Shown: positions 9,803-22,670 of the stretch, in pieces | Layout: the number at the start of each line of letters is the position of its first letter | How positions within the stretch are numbered: position 1 is the first letter of the stretch | Assembly (NCBI GenBank): GCA_947568835.1 | Contig: OX387603.1 | Location: 21,662,651-21,726,650 of the forward strand | DNA from: Protonemura montana | Lineage: Eukaryota; Arthropoda; Insecta; Plecoptera; Nemouridae | Direction of reading: 5' to 3' | Length of the DNA stretch: 64,000 bases | The notes under the pieces: model-generated | The model's input: only the letters and a program-made list of their open reading frames with translations | Databases searched by the model: none | Told to the model about the DNA's origin: nothing | Program-made: the position numbers and the translations under genes

Positions 9803-12800
9803 CAAAGAGACAAATTGTATTCCACTGAGTTCCAATCAAATGGGGGATGCGTTTTTGGCGATAAATTTCGCAAAATTCGCACGCTGGCAACATTTTTTCC
9901 CTGTTTGTTCCGAGCTATAGCGGGCCGCAGCTATGGCGCTATACATGATTCGCCCGAGACAGTTGCGAAAATTGCTGAAAATGCTGACTGCGGCACAAAC
10001 TCTTTCCTTCCAATAAACTACGAATTGGACGTGAACAAAATAACACACCACAAAAAATCGCCCCGATCAAAAAATAAAAACTTCCCCGAGCGAATTTTAC
10101 CCAGACGTATCGTTTGCCAGCCAGGCGAACTACTCCAGCCTTTTTTCTCCAATCCACGGCGATGCACCCAGCAATGTCATCTCACTTTCGTCTCCGCCAA
10201 TAATTAGCTAGCCAATCACTTTTCCAAGCGATCCCCATCTAAAGGCGCCTATCGTTCGAAAACAGCGGGGCACATTTGTTCCACATACGCAAACGTCATT
10301 CCGTTCAGCCAAGACGGACGGATCTCGCGGCCGGCCTACTAACAAGAAATAAAATAACCAGTTTGCAGTTAGCAAGCAAGCAAGAGCCACGCAAGAACCT
10401 AGCAAGAACGTTCACAGCGTCATTGGGAGCTGAGGCAATCCTTGTGATGAGGAAAGACGCTTAGCTGGTCGCTGGCGCTGGCTGTGAACCGCCTTATGGT
10501 TCTAATGAGCGCGTGGACTTACGATCCGAGAGACGGCGGCAACGGCAAGTAAATGCCAACAAGTGGCTGCTGCTCTGTGTGTGCAAAATATTATGCGCTG
10601 CATTTCAATTGAAACACACGCGGCGAGCACGAGGGAGGTGGGGGCGCTGTGAGCTCGGGCTCAGAGTGGGGGGTGGGAAATGAATGGAGTCTCTCGACTT
10701 GAAATTGGTCGTTTCGCGCCGAATTTTCCGACGCCGCCGCCGCACGCGGACGCCGCCTGAGACGTGTCGACGTCTTCGGAGAAAACGGGAAACGAGGTTG
10801 TGAAATGTGCCTGGCCGCAAGGTTGGCGCGGCGATGTCGTCGGTTTCGAGCTCTGCAGATAAAGTGCCTTGCGCACGGCGGTGCGGTTTAGAAGTTCCAA
10901 AAAACCGCGAGCGTTTTCATCTAGACGCCTTGGGTTTCCGACCGCAATCTCTGGCGCGAAACACAAGAAAAATAAGACCTGTCAAAGCTTTGTGGACCCC
11001 GATTTTTTTCCCCGTAGTGATTATGAAATCACAAGTACGAACGTCGTCTCATTAGGGGATGCACACCACAAAATATCGTCAAAGAAGCAGCGGTCGCCGA
11101 CACAGAGTGCAGTCCCGACTTCGACCTCTCGGCGTTGTCGTATCACAGACGGGAATAAACGCGACAGTGGGATGAGAAGAGACCACGCGGCTTGGGAATG
11201 GGATGATGAACATTTCCGTGGAATGGGTAAAGAAGGGGGTGTTAGGAGTGAGAGCGACCGGGGGGGCAGAGTGTAGCGCTTTTGGGATGTCGAGGCATGG
11301 GGGCGGGGGTTTTGAGAGCCAAGCCACCACCAGGCTCCAGTTTCTCGCTGCTCTGGCGTAAATAGTCAGTCTTTCAGTGGCACCCGAGGTGGAAGCATAT
11401 GCCAATAACCGTCCACTCTACCTTTTATAGCCGACGCCGACACCACTAAGTCCATGCGGCGACGCCGATAGACGACCGAGCGGAAGTTGTTAGAGATTCA
11501 AGCACCGGCATCCTAGCTGGATGATGAATTGTCCCCGTTACATTTGCCCTGTTCGTTTTAATGCGCTCGAAGATGGAAAATCAAATGCGTAATGACAGAT
11601 GACCTAAGCCAGAAGCTATCAGTTAGGACTTGGAACTTGACACGATGCGATATGCAACGGGACTGTTTTTTGTAGCCTCGTCTACACCATGAACATACTA
11701 AACACCCCATGCAGCAACAAATGGGATATTCATTCAAATCCGACGACACACCATCAATCATCAGATGCAAATTAGCCCGCCAAATGATTCTCACAAATAA
11801 ATACCTGCCTCTTCCCAAGCGACGTTGACTGCTATCATGTTATCAGAGGTGCATGCAATCCAAGCTGCGCAAGAACATTAGAGAAAAACTGGCACCTTAT
11901 CTCATCACTAGCGCCAAATGATCCAATCGTCTGTCAGTCATTGAAACAATTCGAAAAACCGGTCACTTCCGATCGCAACAAGACATAGAGTCAGTAACAC
12001 ACGACACAGCTTGACACTCAGCGTGCAGCCCTGCTTATCGGCTGCACAGGTAAGATCTGAGATGTCATATTAGCTAGGAGAGTCGTGCCGCGAAGTGCCG
12101 GAGATAGCAGAAGGGGTATTATCACCGCACACAATATTATCTATGAAAGACAAGAAAGATAAAAGTAGAGAAATGTCTCTGGCATTCGGAATTATTTACA
12201 CATAACCAGCTAAGCGAAGTTGTTCATATCGCCGCCGTTGCGTTATCGCCGCGAGTACCGATGAGAGCGTTTCAACACATTGATGCGCAACCGGTGACGG
12301 TTCTGTCCACAAACAGTTCCACCGGTGCCACGCTACCCTCGGCAGTTCTGTGCGCGGCGACATGCAGCGGCCGGCAACGCATTTCGGACGTTGGATTCTT
12401 GCAGTGTGTACTTCTACATTTCTGCTTCATATGATATGCACGCAAGTTAATGCATATAATTTGATATAATTGCATGCGAGTGCATTATTTCAGACAGGAT
12501 GCATGCATGTAGAGTGCTGGTCTAGGTAAATATAATGCAGACCGGCATAGAACGTGGATTGCAAATTCCAAGACGTGAACATGGCAACACAAATGTACGA
12601 CAAGCTCATTTCAACTATAATATTTCTTTCGCTTCACACAATGACAAAAAAGTAAGTTAGAGAAACAGGAAATATATGTGTATCTACCTATAAGTTGTAT
12701 CCTAGTTTTCTCACTCCGTACCATATAGGCTGGCGAAGAATAATGTCTTTATCTTCGCAACATCTGAATCCCTCGTCTCTCACCCCATACCCCACCAGCC

Positions 12801-12866
12801 AGTCGTAGAGTAAAGCTATCACATAACTCTCATGTTACTTACTACCCGACTTTGTAGTAGGCAAGC

Positions 12867-12888
12867 ATATATATATATAAATATATAT
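12867..12888 (+). repeat. AT microsatellite
   Basis: Alternating AT of about 22 bases with one AA interruption, in the 34.6-kb intron. Confidence 0.9.
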
Positions 12889-14639
12889 GGTAGCGAGTAT
12901 AAACACAGCACGATCTTGCCGTTCATTCATTCTTTGAAAACGGAAAAAATCGCCGACCTAGCGAAGGCGACTTCATTGATGCCAAATAAAGAGACAATGA
13001 GCACGTGCTTTGCAACCACGGCAACCGTTGCCTCCGGTTACGCATTGGGACGCATCGGGTAAAGGAATGAGGAAACACCCCTAACAGCACCACCACCGAC
13101 AACCCTGCTGACCGCAAGACACTTGATCTAAAGAGCGCAAAATCGCAGACACAACACACTTTTCGGCGACCCTTCCGTATTCAGAAATACCGGTTCATCA
13201 CATTCTTTTATTTTCTAATTGACGGAAGCGAGATCGTTGCAAGCGATCGCGGTGTGGCGGGGTGCGGTGGGGTTCGAGACGAGCGCAAAGGAGCTAGACC
13301 GATGGAATGTGTTTATTTACGAGCGTCAATGACCTTACACAATCGGTCTGATCCACGTGCTTGCGAGAGCATTCGGCGCTGCACACAGATGATGACACAA
13401 CAAAGGAGACACCACGCTGCCTTTTGTTGAGTAGTGTGCGCTGCGACCGGTCGGCTGGGGGCCGGGGAGACACGTGGGTGGCATCACAACTTTCCCCTGA
13501 CACGAACACTCATTATTGCGCGTAACTTTTCGTGCCAACCGGCTCGTGCTGATTAGGAGGGTGTCCTCGAAACAGCTGAGCCAAGTGATAAGTGTGACGT
13601 TCGCCTATTTGGTCGCAGCAAGCTGGCGAAGGGTAAGCTGCGTCCAAAAAGGCTCGAGAAAGGGAGGAACGCTGTTCCGACATCACGGTGTACAGAGGCT
13701 TCGCCAATCAAAAGTAAGAAATGTCAGGCCATTGAAGAGTCAACGGCAGATAAGAAAACGCCCGTGAAAAAAAACCTACTCGACCACCGACTGTTTGAAT
13801 AATGAGTGATTGGTGGTAATCTTTAAGACAACATGTTTCTGTTTGGTTACCCGCATGTGACTTTCCGGAACCTGTTTTGATACATTTGGGATGAATGATC
13901 ATCGTCGATACACCCGTAACTAAGTGAAGAAGTGTGGTACACCGCACTTCTGTGCCCGTCTACGGCTGCTAATTAGTAGTAAACGCTTCTATTATCCAAT
14001 TGATGAGATAATTAATAGGCTAATTCGATCGGCATTCATTGATAACATGTCGCAAATAGATAGGTCGATGTCACCTAAGTTCCCATGGCCAGACGCCGTT
14101 CCGGTACACATCCGTTTTGAGTGTCAATAATATTAATACGACGTTATTCACTTTCTGACTCGCGATACACTCTCCAGTAGTCCGTGCTCTACGCGAGTAG
14201 TAAAGTAGCGACGACTAATATCTTTATTGATAGCCTAGCTGTGAATTATTACACTCGAAAGTCAAGGTTGGGAAACCCCCTCTAGCAAGGTCATTACAAA
14301 ATCCAAACACTAGTATAGCATGCAAGTTAAAACTTTGTTGATAAACATCAGATTTGACATAAAAAAAAAAACACGACGGTTCATTGAACTACGAAACGAT
14401 CTCGACTTGAATAACAAAAATATGAAACAGGCCATGAGTCTGCGTTGCGTAACAAAGTAATTTACGTTCCCGCGCGCGCGGCGAAATGTTCGAATGGTAT
14501 TTATACGTCGGCGTCGCGTAAACACGACGTCGGCGTCGTTTAATTAATATCAGGTCGACGCTTCGACGGCGCCCGTTCCATTGTTTGCGATGGACGCAAG
14601 CCAGCCGGCGCACTGTCGTACCGCGCGACCTCTGACAAA

Positions 14640-15370
14640 GTAAATCCTTTGTAAATATAACTACCTAATGAATCGTCTCATAGCGCCGGCCTAATCGGCG
14701 TCCAAACTACCATACGAATCGCCAGAGAGAGACGACACCGGGCCGCACAGTTCCATTTCCCCGATCGAGGCGCCGCGGAGGCCGAACGCGAAACCACTAA
14801 TTAAATTAACAATAGCAACGTATAATTACAATTACCCCCCTCACGGCTTCGGCAAGCGTGCGCGCCCCATACCACTCTACTTTCCAATGTTGCTAATCCC
14901 GTCAACGCAGAGCCTAACTGGTTGTCAGTCGTAATTGGTCGGAATTCGAGATGCTATTATTTTATTTTATCTGTGCAGCCCGATCACGCGTAGGTACGTT
15001 CCGATTTTAATGACGACGGCTCGCTCACTGGTATTGCAATAAAAGTCTTCTCATCAATCAAACGATATTATATTACCGGGCGGCTATACAATCACGGGCT
15101 ATTTTAATAGCTAGGAATTAATCCAGGGATGTTTCTGTTGCCTGCTAATTGAGCGACCGGCATTTTGAGTAGCAACAGAACGCGTAATTGGGATCTCCGA
15201 ACTAGCAGATTCTAAATGCAGTCTCGTGCCAGATTGTGCAGATGCTGTTTCATTTCTCCAACGGATTTATGCACACGTTTTGCGGATTCATTCACGAAGT
15301 CATGCCGCCCCGACTTGAACGAGCTTTCTGTTGGTTGATATGCCTGAAGCTATCGATCGGGGTAATTAAT
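14640..15370. promoter_or_regulatory. TAAT-dense AT-rich block, candidate enhancer
   Basis: No gene is seen here. The block is rich in homeodomain core motifs, including TAATTA at 14798-14803, 14823-14828 and 15363-15368 and many further TAAT/ATTA cores, interspersed with non-repetitive mixed sequence rather than simple AT repeats. Such texture is common in conserved developmental enhancers. Function is inference without a cross-species comparison. Confidence 0.25.
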
Positions 15371-15560
15371 GAAAACAGTTGTGAAACATCGATAAGCTAA
15401 TGAAGAGTTTCAGAGCTGCGAGCTCTATCTGTGTGTCAGTGAGAGATAGAAAAGCATGATTAAAGGACAGAGATAAGCGCAGAGTCGACTTAACTCGAGT
15501 CGCATTCGAAACAGAGCGACTTCGAGCGCGATACGGGGCGACCGAACAGAGGCACGGCAA

Positions 15561-15577
15561 GGGGGGGGGGGGGGGGG
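15561..15577 (+). repeat. G homopolymer, 17 bases
   Basis: Seventeen consecutive G, followed by an AG-rich purine tract on the plus strand to about 15695. Confidence 0.93.
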
Positions 15578-16791
15578 TCGGTTTACTATTATGGATGAGA
15601 TCGAAAAGGAAAGTAAAACGTGGGATTGACGGAGGATGGGGTCGGCTGCCAGAGCGAAGGAGAGCGAGAGTGAAGAGACAAAGAGAGATGGAGATGAGTT
15701 TTATTTTGTGTTACAAGATCACAATGGGAACGAACGGATTTAGATGAAAGGATCGTGGAACGGCGCGCGCGGCAGAACCAATTATCGGATAGCAAAGTAT
15801 AACCGACATGCAAAACGAAATGTCAACAAACATTTTCACCCTAAAAACAAAACGAACGCGTTGGTCGAGTTCCACGGCGCGGATTTCGATCGTCATTCCG
15901 CCGACGGTAAATTCTCTGGCGATTTTTCCACGTAATTTTCCCAAGTGTTTGCTGGCGGCGTGCACGGGCTGCGCTCGGCAACCGCTCTGACGGCACAGGC
16001 ACGGGAAAAGCGAGATCAATACTTGGGCTCGGCGCGCGACGATCTGGCACCCGCGCGTTCCCACAAACTGCACGCCCGACGCGGCAACGCCGGCAAGTAC
16101 AAAATGTCATTACATGATAGAATGAGAAAATCATTATTACATGATAATGACCACGAAATAATTAATTGTTTGCTCGGGCGCGCGGCGAATAGAGGAGCTC
16201 CGAAGAAAGGGACGACGTCAGGCGCACGCCAAGCCGTCTTTTGAGATTGTGTTTTCGAAGCGCCAGTACTTTTCCATGCGGGGCAAGCTCGTTACTCAGC
16301 GCCCGTTTCAGACAGCGCTACCTCAAAAACACTCAAAATATTGGGGGACTCACTTTCGAGATCATTACGGAGTCATAACTCATTTGCCAGGGCAGCGGGT
16401 GCCCCCTCCGTCCCGACTTCGGAACGAATCTGGATCGCTTTTTACGTTGACAACGAATTGCCTGCTGCTGTGATCATCGCAAAACGCGGTCGTTTCTCTT
16501 GCAGGCTGTGCGTTGGAGCCACGTGGTCGTCGATGGAATGAGGCAAGAAAAACGCACTGACATGCTATCGATGTCAGCTGTCATTGGGAGTCGACAAAAA
16601 CCGGGTGGAAATTGATAGGAATCGAAACACTCTGTTGGGCTCGATGCATTTTTCATGAGAACGCTATACCTACAGGCTGCTGTTTTCAGATCACCGCGAC
16701 AAGATTTCTAACACACACACTCACACGCACACGAATATTAACGTCACTTCGGAATTTTTCGTCCGCTTTGACGTCTTTTTTACCACTACAG

Positions 16792-16902
16792 GGCGCGAAG
16801 GAAAATATCGCGGGGACCGCAATTATATTGCGCCCGGTAGTAAAGCCGCTCAAATCAAGCGCTCGTCGATCGAGTCAAATCGAAAACGTATCAAAATGAC
16901 AG
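16792..16902 (+). other. Exon-like segment antisense to osa (acceptor, ATG, donor)
   Basis: A pyrimidine-rich stretch ending TTTTTTACCACTACAG (AG at 16790-16791) is followed by 111 bases ending TATCAAAATGACAG and then GTGAGT (from 16903). The ATG at 16896-16898 has the CAAA context favoured at insect start codons, and it would leave ATG ACA G in phase 1. This is the shape of a first coding exon of a plus-strand gene nested in the osa intron. No partner exon in the right phase was identified. The 316-codon open frame at 29526-30476 does not join in frame at its own acceptor-like site. All the elements are short and could co-occur by chance. Confidence 0.15.
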
Positions 16903-19900
16903 GTGAGTGGCACGCCGAAAGCGAAATTATTAACTACCGAAAAGCGCGCGCACAAAGCAACAAACTCTACATAGGAGCTAGACGTCAGCAGGTCGACCCA
17001 CAATTGAAACGTCTATACGAACAGACCACGTACAACTGAACTAAATCAATCCATTAGACAGCCAATGCAAATACTCTCAACCGATGAAGCCATCATCGAC
17101 AAATCATTTCTGCAAAATTTAAGTACCTGAATTTAACGCTTTGATAAAAAGTAAAGCAACGTGAATTGCATGACAACTGTTTAGTGATGGAGGCGCCGGC
17201 CCCGCGAGGGTGTCGTCTCCTAATAATCCATCGTGCCGCAGGGCGTTGCATGTCCCCGATCTATCGATACCATCACGACAAACGAACCCACGGCGACGAC
17301 GAAGCCCGGCGCCGCAAACAGATCGGCAACCGACAATACGGGGAAAAAGTTATAATTGGACAAGTCTGAAATACAATGCAAATAATGATGTAACAAGTTT
17401 ATTTGCACGACATTGAAAATGGCGAGTGACTAGGTCAATGCCACTATGCGGAACGCGGTTCTATACAACTGGCTTTATCCAAGAAGATACGAGTGGGTGG
17501 GATACGGGTGGAGGGGGAGGTCGGGGCGCTGGGGCGAGAGATTAAAGGGAGAGATCGACAACGACGACGACACAAAATTTAACTAGATTTGTGATCTGTC
17601 CGTCGTCGTCGTCCCGTCCACCCTCGCCAAGTCGTCCTGCCGTGAAGGAAATTGAATTACCAGCGACTAAGTTGGAAGTCAGTTTCGCTAATCGACGCCG
17701 GACGAACGACGGCGACGCCGACGCTAAACGGCGACGAGATAGTTTCTGATCCGACGGGCGACATCACGCACCGCGCGTCCGACACGCGTGAGTACAAAGT
17801 TTAGCAACGACGCCTCGGCCCTCGACACGACGGAGTTTGCAAACTACAAGTGCGAGAGTCGTGTGACACGAGTGACAACTCCCAACGCGTGTACGGCAGG
17901 ACGGCATCCAAAGTGGCGCGACCCGGCCCACAGACGCCGGCGCCTCGGATGTTAAACACCACTTGCCACTGTGTGTTTATGCACCGAATTTCTAAAGTGA
18001 CTGAAGGCCTGCATCTTGACATCAGCTCTGAGGGATAAACCAAGCCCCCTGGGGCTGTAATCACTGACCTTCCCCAACACCTTTTATGGCCGCTGCCTTC
18101 CCGCCGTCTCTCTATCAACCTCCTCAGTGACCCATTAACGATGTGCCCGCTCGTAAAGAAATATGGGCACGTGCTTGCCATCCGGGTCCCACGCTCGCGC
18201 CCGTCATATATCCACGGAGCCGGCAATAAAAAAAAAAGAGCGCCACGAGCAGCGGCCCAGTCTGTCGCAACGACATTATAGTTTTCTATTTATATATTGT
18301 TGATGGGCGTATTTTGTGATATTTCACCGCACCCCGGCCATTATACGGCGTGACCTACCCCAAGCCGAGTCGCGATGGGCCACCCGAAGTGACCCCACCC
18401 CTCGGTTCGGCACCCTTTCGGCGAGGACACGTCCGCGTTAAGATCGTGCATATCGGGCTGTGTTTGTGCTTTGGGTGGCGCCCGACTGCAAGGTGTCTGC
18501 GTCTGGCGGAGAAGTGGGAAGATGACAAGACGGTGGCGACTTGGGAGTGACGTCAGCACGCGACCGTTTTGGGGAGGAACAGAGAGAATCCGCGCGCGGA
18601 ATTATTCCAGTCAATGGAACCACAGAGCGCTGGGCGGAAAAGAATTGGTGTCACGACGAAAGGGTAGGGGAGCTGGAAGAGTACGCAAGGGAAACAGAGA
18701 GAAATGTTTGTTGTAAATGTAATTAAAAGCAACAGAAAAACAACACAGGATCGAGCTGCTGGAAGTAAAGAGGGGTGGGATGTTAATTGCACGGGGGAAG
18801 GCTAAAGAGAATCGAGGTTAATTAGTTCGGGGCTTTCCTAAATTGTCCCGTGCGTTGGACAGCTTTCGGCGCCGGGGACCAAAGGATGGAACAGTTCTTC
18901 TGAAGATTGGGAGCAAGTAGAATTGACGTGAATTGACGCGAGCCGATTCACCAGGTCGACGCCATGCATTGTCATCGATTCGCGCACGGACATCAGATTC
19001 AAAGGAAGCCGACGGCGTCCAAGAGAGTTGGAGAGAGTCATTGAAAAAAAAGCGTCTCCTATGCGAGCGAGGATGAATGTCGTCTTGCTGAGAAATAATG
19101 ACCTCCAGAATGGATGGCAAAAAATCCACGCAGGACTCCAGCTGAAGATTCCTGGCGTGAGAAAGCGCGCTATATACACCTTTAAATAACTTCCGCGTGC
19201 AAGAAATGCGACACGCAATAAAAAAGCATGTTTCGAAAATGAAAATAAACTAGTGGGCTATGTCTATAATTCGGAATACAATGGAGTTTGTCGCCACAAT
19301 GGAACGCGGGCCATTTCACAAACTCAATGCCGTAAGATACACAGAATCGCGTTACGGTACGCGTACGGGGGAAGAAAAAGTAAATGGTCCGCACAAAAGG
19401 AGGACCCCTTGCCGCGACAGCTCACGAATTGATCAAAATATCTGCAACTTGCGACGAAGTCTTCGGTGCGATCTCCCAGGGATTTGCCGAATTGCGAGCA
19501 CCGTTTTTAATATATGCATCGTTATTTCATTTCGTATTCCTGGTAATTTGAGCAGAGTTAGCGAGCACCGAATACACAAGAAGTGTAGCATTGAAATAGA
19601 AAATAGGAGAGAGAGGAAGAAAATGTCATTACGTTTTCTGTTAATAAAATAAAAAAACTAAAAAAAAGGTGAACAAGAGAGACGATATAGATGGAAATGG
19701 AAATGTATATTATGTAAAAATGAAACGAAAGTGGAGTAGGTATATCTATAGTTAAACACTAACTACAGAGAGAGAAGGTATATAATAAAACTGAGAGTAA
19801 AAGTTTTGATATTCATATTCTGTTGGCGAGCTCTCGAGCTGCTGTGGATAGATGATTTGATGTGCCATTCATCGTTGACGTCCGTGACAAATACTAGTCG

Positions 19901-21769
19901 AGGGACCCGTCGATGTGCGCGAGCGCAATTCAAATAGAAGCCTGTTGAAAGCCGAATCAGAGCAGAATGAAAAGAAATTATTCCAGAGTACTCGATAAGA
20001 GATACCACGGCACACTGCACAAAAGTGGGAACATCATCCTATAAAATCAAGCTTAATGATATCAAAATTGGCTAGCATCAAAGATAAGTAAGCGGGAGCG
20101 CGCTTTTCCAAGCGGATAGAATTATCTCCACGGCTTCAATATGGCTAATTTTGTACTCGATGCACGTATGACATTTTTTCCAACGACTGTGCACTACAAG
20201 CTCGTATGGCTGAAGCAGAGTAACCACCATGTGCCAGAACACACGAAATAAAAATCGAATTTCAAATCTATCGTCCCATCCCCTGTGGCAAATATATCCC
20301 ACGTGGTCCGCCATCCCACAAGCATAAACGCGCATGTACAAAGAGTAAACGACGACGAGTCGCTCGGCCTTAACCAATCGCAGTCGCAGCCGCTGCGCAG
20401 CGCGTCTCGACAGCATGTTCGTATTATTAAAATATTATTTCTGCTCCAGCATAGCATGCAATTTCCTTCAAGGCTGGCGTTGCTGCCCGACGTGCGGGAA
20501 GAAGAGAAGGTGGAGAGAGAGCCAAGGTGAACTTGGGCTAGCTCGCAGGTGACTGCTAGCTAGCTAGCTTGCTACAGCCGCAGAGAGTCATCTCACGCGA
20601 AGAGTGGACGATTGACGTTAAGTTGACACTGAACTTCATGGAAGACTTTCGCAAAGTTCGTGCGCCTAAATTGAAAAATTCAAATTATAGTGCTTTCGCA
20701 GCTCATTTTCTCTGCGGAAAGTCATAATTGGTTCTTAAAGCAAATGTCTCCGCATTCTTTCAGAAGCTACAGAGACAACGACAACATTCTTATTTTCAAA
20801 TTGTATCTCCATTCTCCATAGCTCCGTATTCTCTGTATTAGCTCCGTATGGCTCTGTATTCGCCATCAACGGCTTGCCAAACACTGCGTTCTTGCACCTC
20901 GTCCTCCACTCTCAAACATACGAGAGTTCTCTACCCCGCTCAGCTCACTCCCAAACCTAGCGCTCTCAGCTCCGAGCATGGCGCAGCTAAAAGCCTCTGC
21001 GCCGTAATGCCTTAGCCTTGTAAACTTCTTATAGCCTCGAATTCTGACGGCGAACTGAGAACCAGCGCTCGGGCTGGCTGGCAGTAACATCTGACTTGTC
21101 ACGCTACCAGCTCAGTGAGCGGCTGCTGGTGGGCTCTGTGGTACTTGAGACTGGCCTGCCCGCGGTGGAAACGCGAACTAATGGAGCGGGCCGCACGGCG
21201 CTATTGTTGGACGAGCGTCGATCGTCACTGTTCGGCGAATTGTTGAAGGGGAGATTGGAAAATAATTGTTGTTTTTCGATTCTCGGAGAAAATGGACGTG
21301 CCATAACAGGTTTTTGTGTCGGTAAATCGACGCCAATCAGCTTCGATCGGAGATGGCGTGAATAAGAAAAAGATAAACATTAATTTCACATCACATTTAG
21401 ATTTGTGAGCTCGGTCGTATGGATCGCATAATACGCATGTCATGTTTATTCAAAGTGTCTCATTGTAAGATCACCTGGATGTACTCTTCAAATTTCAAAA
21501 GAAAGAAAGAACGAAAATAAATATGCATATCTCTTTTTGTATTGCTAAATCGATTAATCGGCAGTCAGGTTGGAAACAGAAGCAAGTTTAAAGGCAAGCC
21601 GACTCTCATTAGATTCCTGAACAGCTCGGAATCGGCTGTTCGGCGGCCAAAGTTTGACATCTGAATCTAGCTCTAGCGCCAGATCTTGGGGGTGAATCAC
21701 TCGGGGACCGCCGTTTATAGTGATGTGATCACACGCGTTGCCTAGTTCTGTCTATGCGACAGTCGAGCC

Positions 21770-22670
21770 AGTCTTCATTAATTACCTGCCAAACGAAATT
21801 AATCCCGATCTTAATTAACCTGGTTTACAAAATCTTAACTCATTAGCGAGCGAGGCGCGCATTTGTTTGGTTTAACGTCTCCTCCCAAACTCGGGGACAT
21901 CTACTAAAAGCGAACTCACAAGCTTTTATGTATATACACTTAGAAAAAGATTCATCTTTACTGACGCGAAAGTCTAATTTAGCTCGAATTTATTTATAAT
22001 CATATATAATTAGCACAATACATCGCTTTTGAAGTAAGTAATTACTTTAAATAGTTTACTAATTCCTTGTACACGAACGCGATAAGTTTTTTTGTTGTTG
22101 TTGTAGTTAATCGGGTAAGAAGCGCGATCGATAATTGCAATCAGTAGTAAGTGGCTTATTTAGATAGGGAGCCGATAGCAGCAGCAGCAGCAGCATCAGC
22201 GACAAAAAACTATTCACAATGAGTTCGGATGAAAATGTCCCAGTTTTTTCATGATCCCGTCCCTTGGCGCCTCCTGAAGCGACATAGGAGCGGGGGAATG
22301 GGTGACGGTTTTAGGGTGGTGGGGAGTACGCAACATATAATTGCCTCTAATTAATGCCAACTACTTATTGCGAGCACTCGAGATCAATTATTTGCGAGGG
22401 TGTATGCCATCTCTATTCGGCAAATAACACTCGGCCGAAGTTATTAGTGTCATTAGGCGGTGCCTATTTTCTAGTAGTCAAGTGCAGAATGTTTATATAC
22501 TCATCCCGGGCAGTCAATCGAACTTGATTTTACTCATTACCCGTCGTTTAATTGCGCGGGGATTAAACTCGCGCGCATTATTCGCAATCACAAGTGAAGT
22601 CAGAAAATAAAATATTAATCGCGTTCCGAGTCCTCTTTTGCATAATTTACGACTTCCAAAGAGCTTAGCG
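21770..22670. promoter_or_regulatory. TAAT-dense AT-rich block, candidate enhancer
   Basis: A 0.9-kb stretch with no convincing frame and the highest density of ATTA/TAAT cores in the window. It includes CATTAATTACC near 21775, a Bicoid/Otx-type TAATCCC at 21800-21806, CTTAATTAACC just after, and TCTAATTAATGCC near 22350. The sequence is complex apart from one CAG tract at 22177-22195. It is the best candidate for a conserved intronic enhancer here, by texture only. Confidence 0.3.
22177..22195 (+). repeat. CAG-type trinucleotide tract
   Basis: About six copies of AGC/CAG in an otherwise AT-rich block. It is not inside a recognisable coding frame. Confidence 0.88.

Noticed and set aside
2083-13570. 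About 25 bases at 2083-2107 (plus) resemble 13550-13575 (minus), both containing GGACA-CC-CCTAATCAG
   Set aside because: About 22 of 25 matching with one gap is expected roughly once by chance among all pairs in 64 kb, and similarity does not extend on either side, so I do not call a repeat family.
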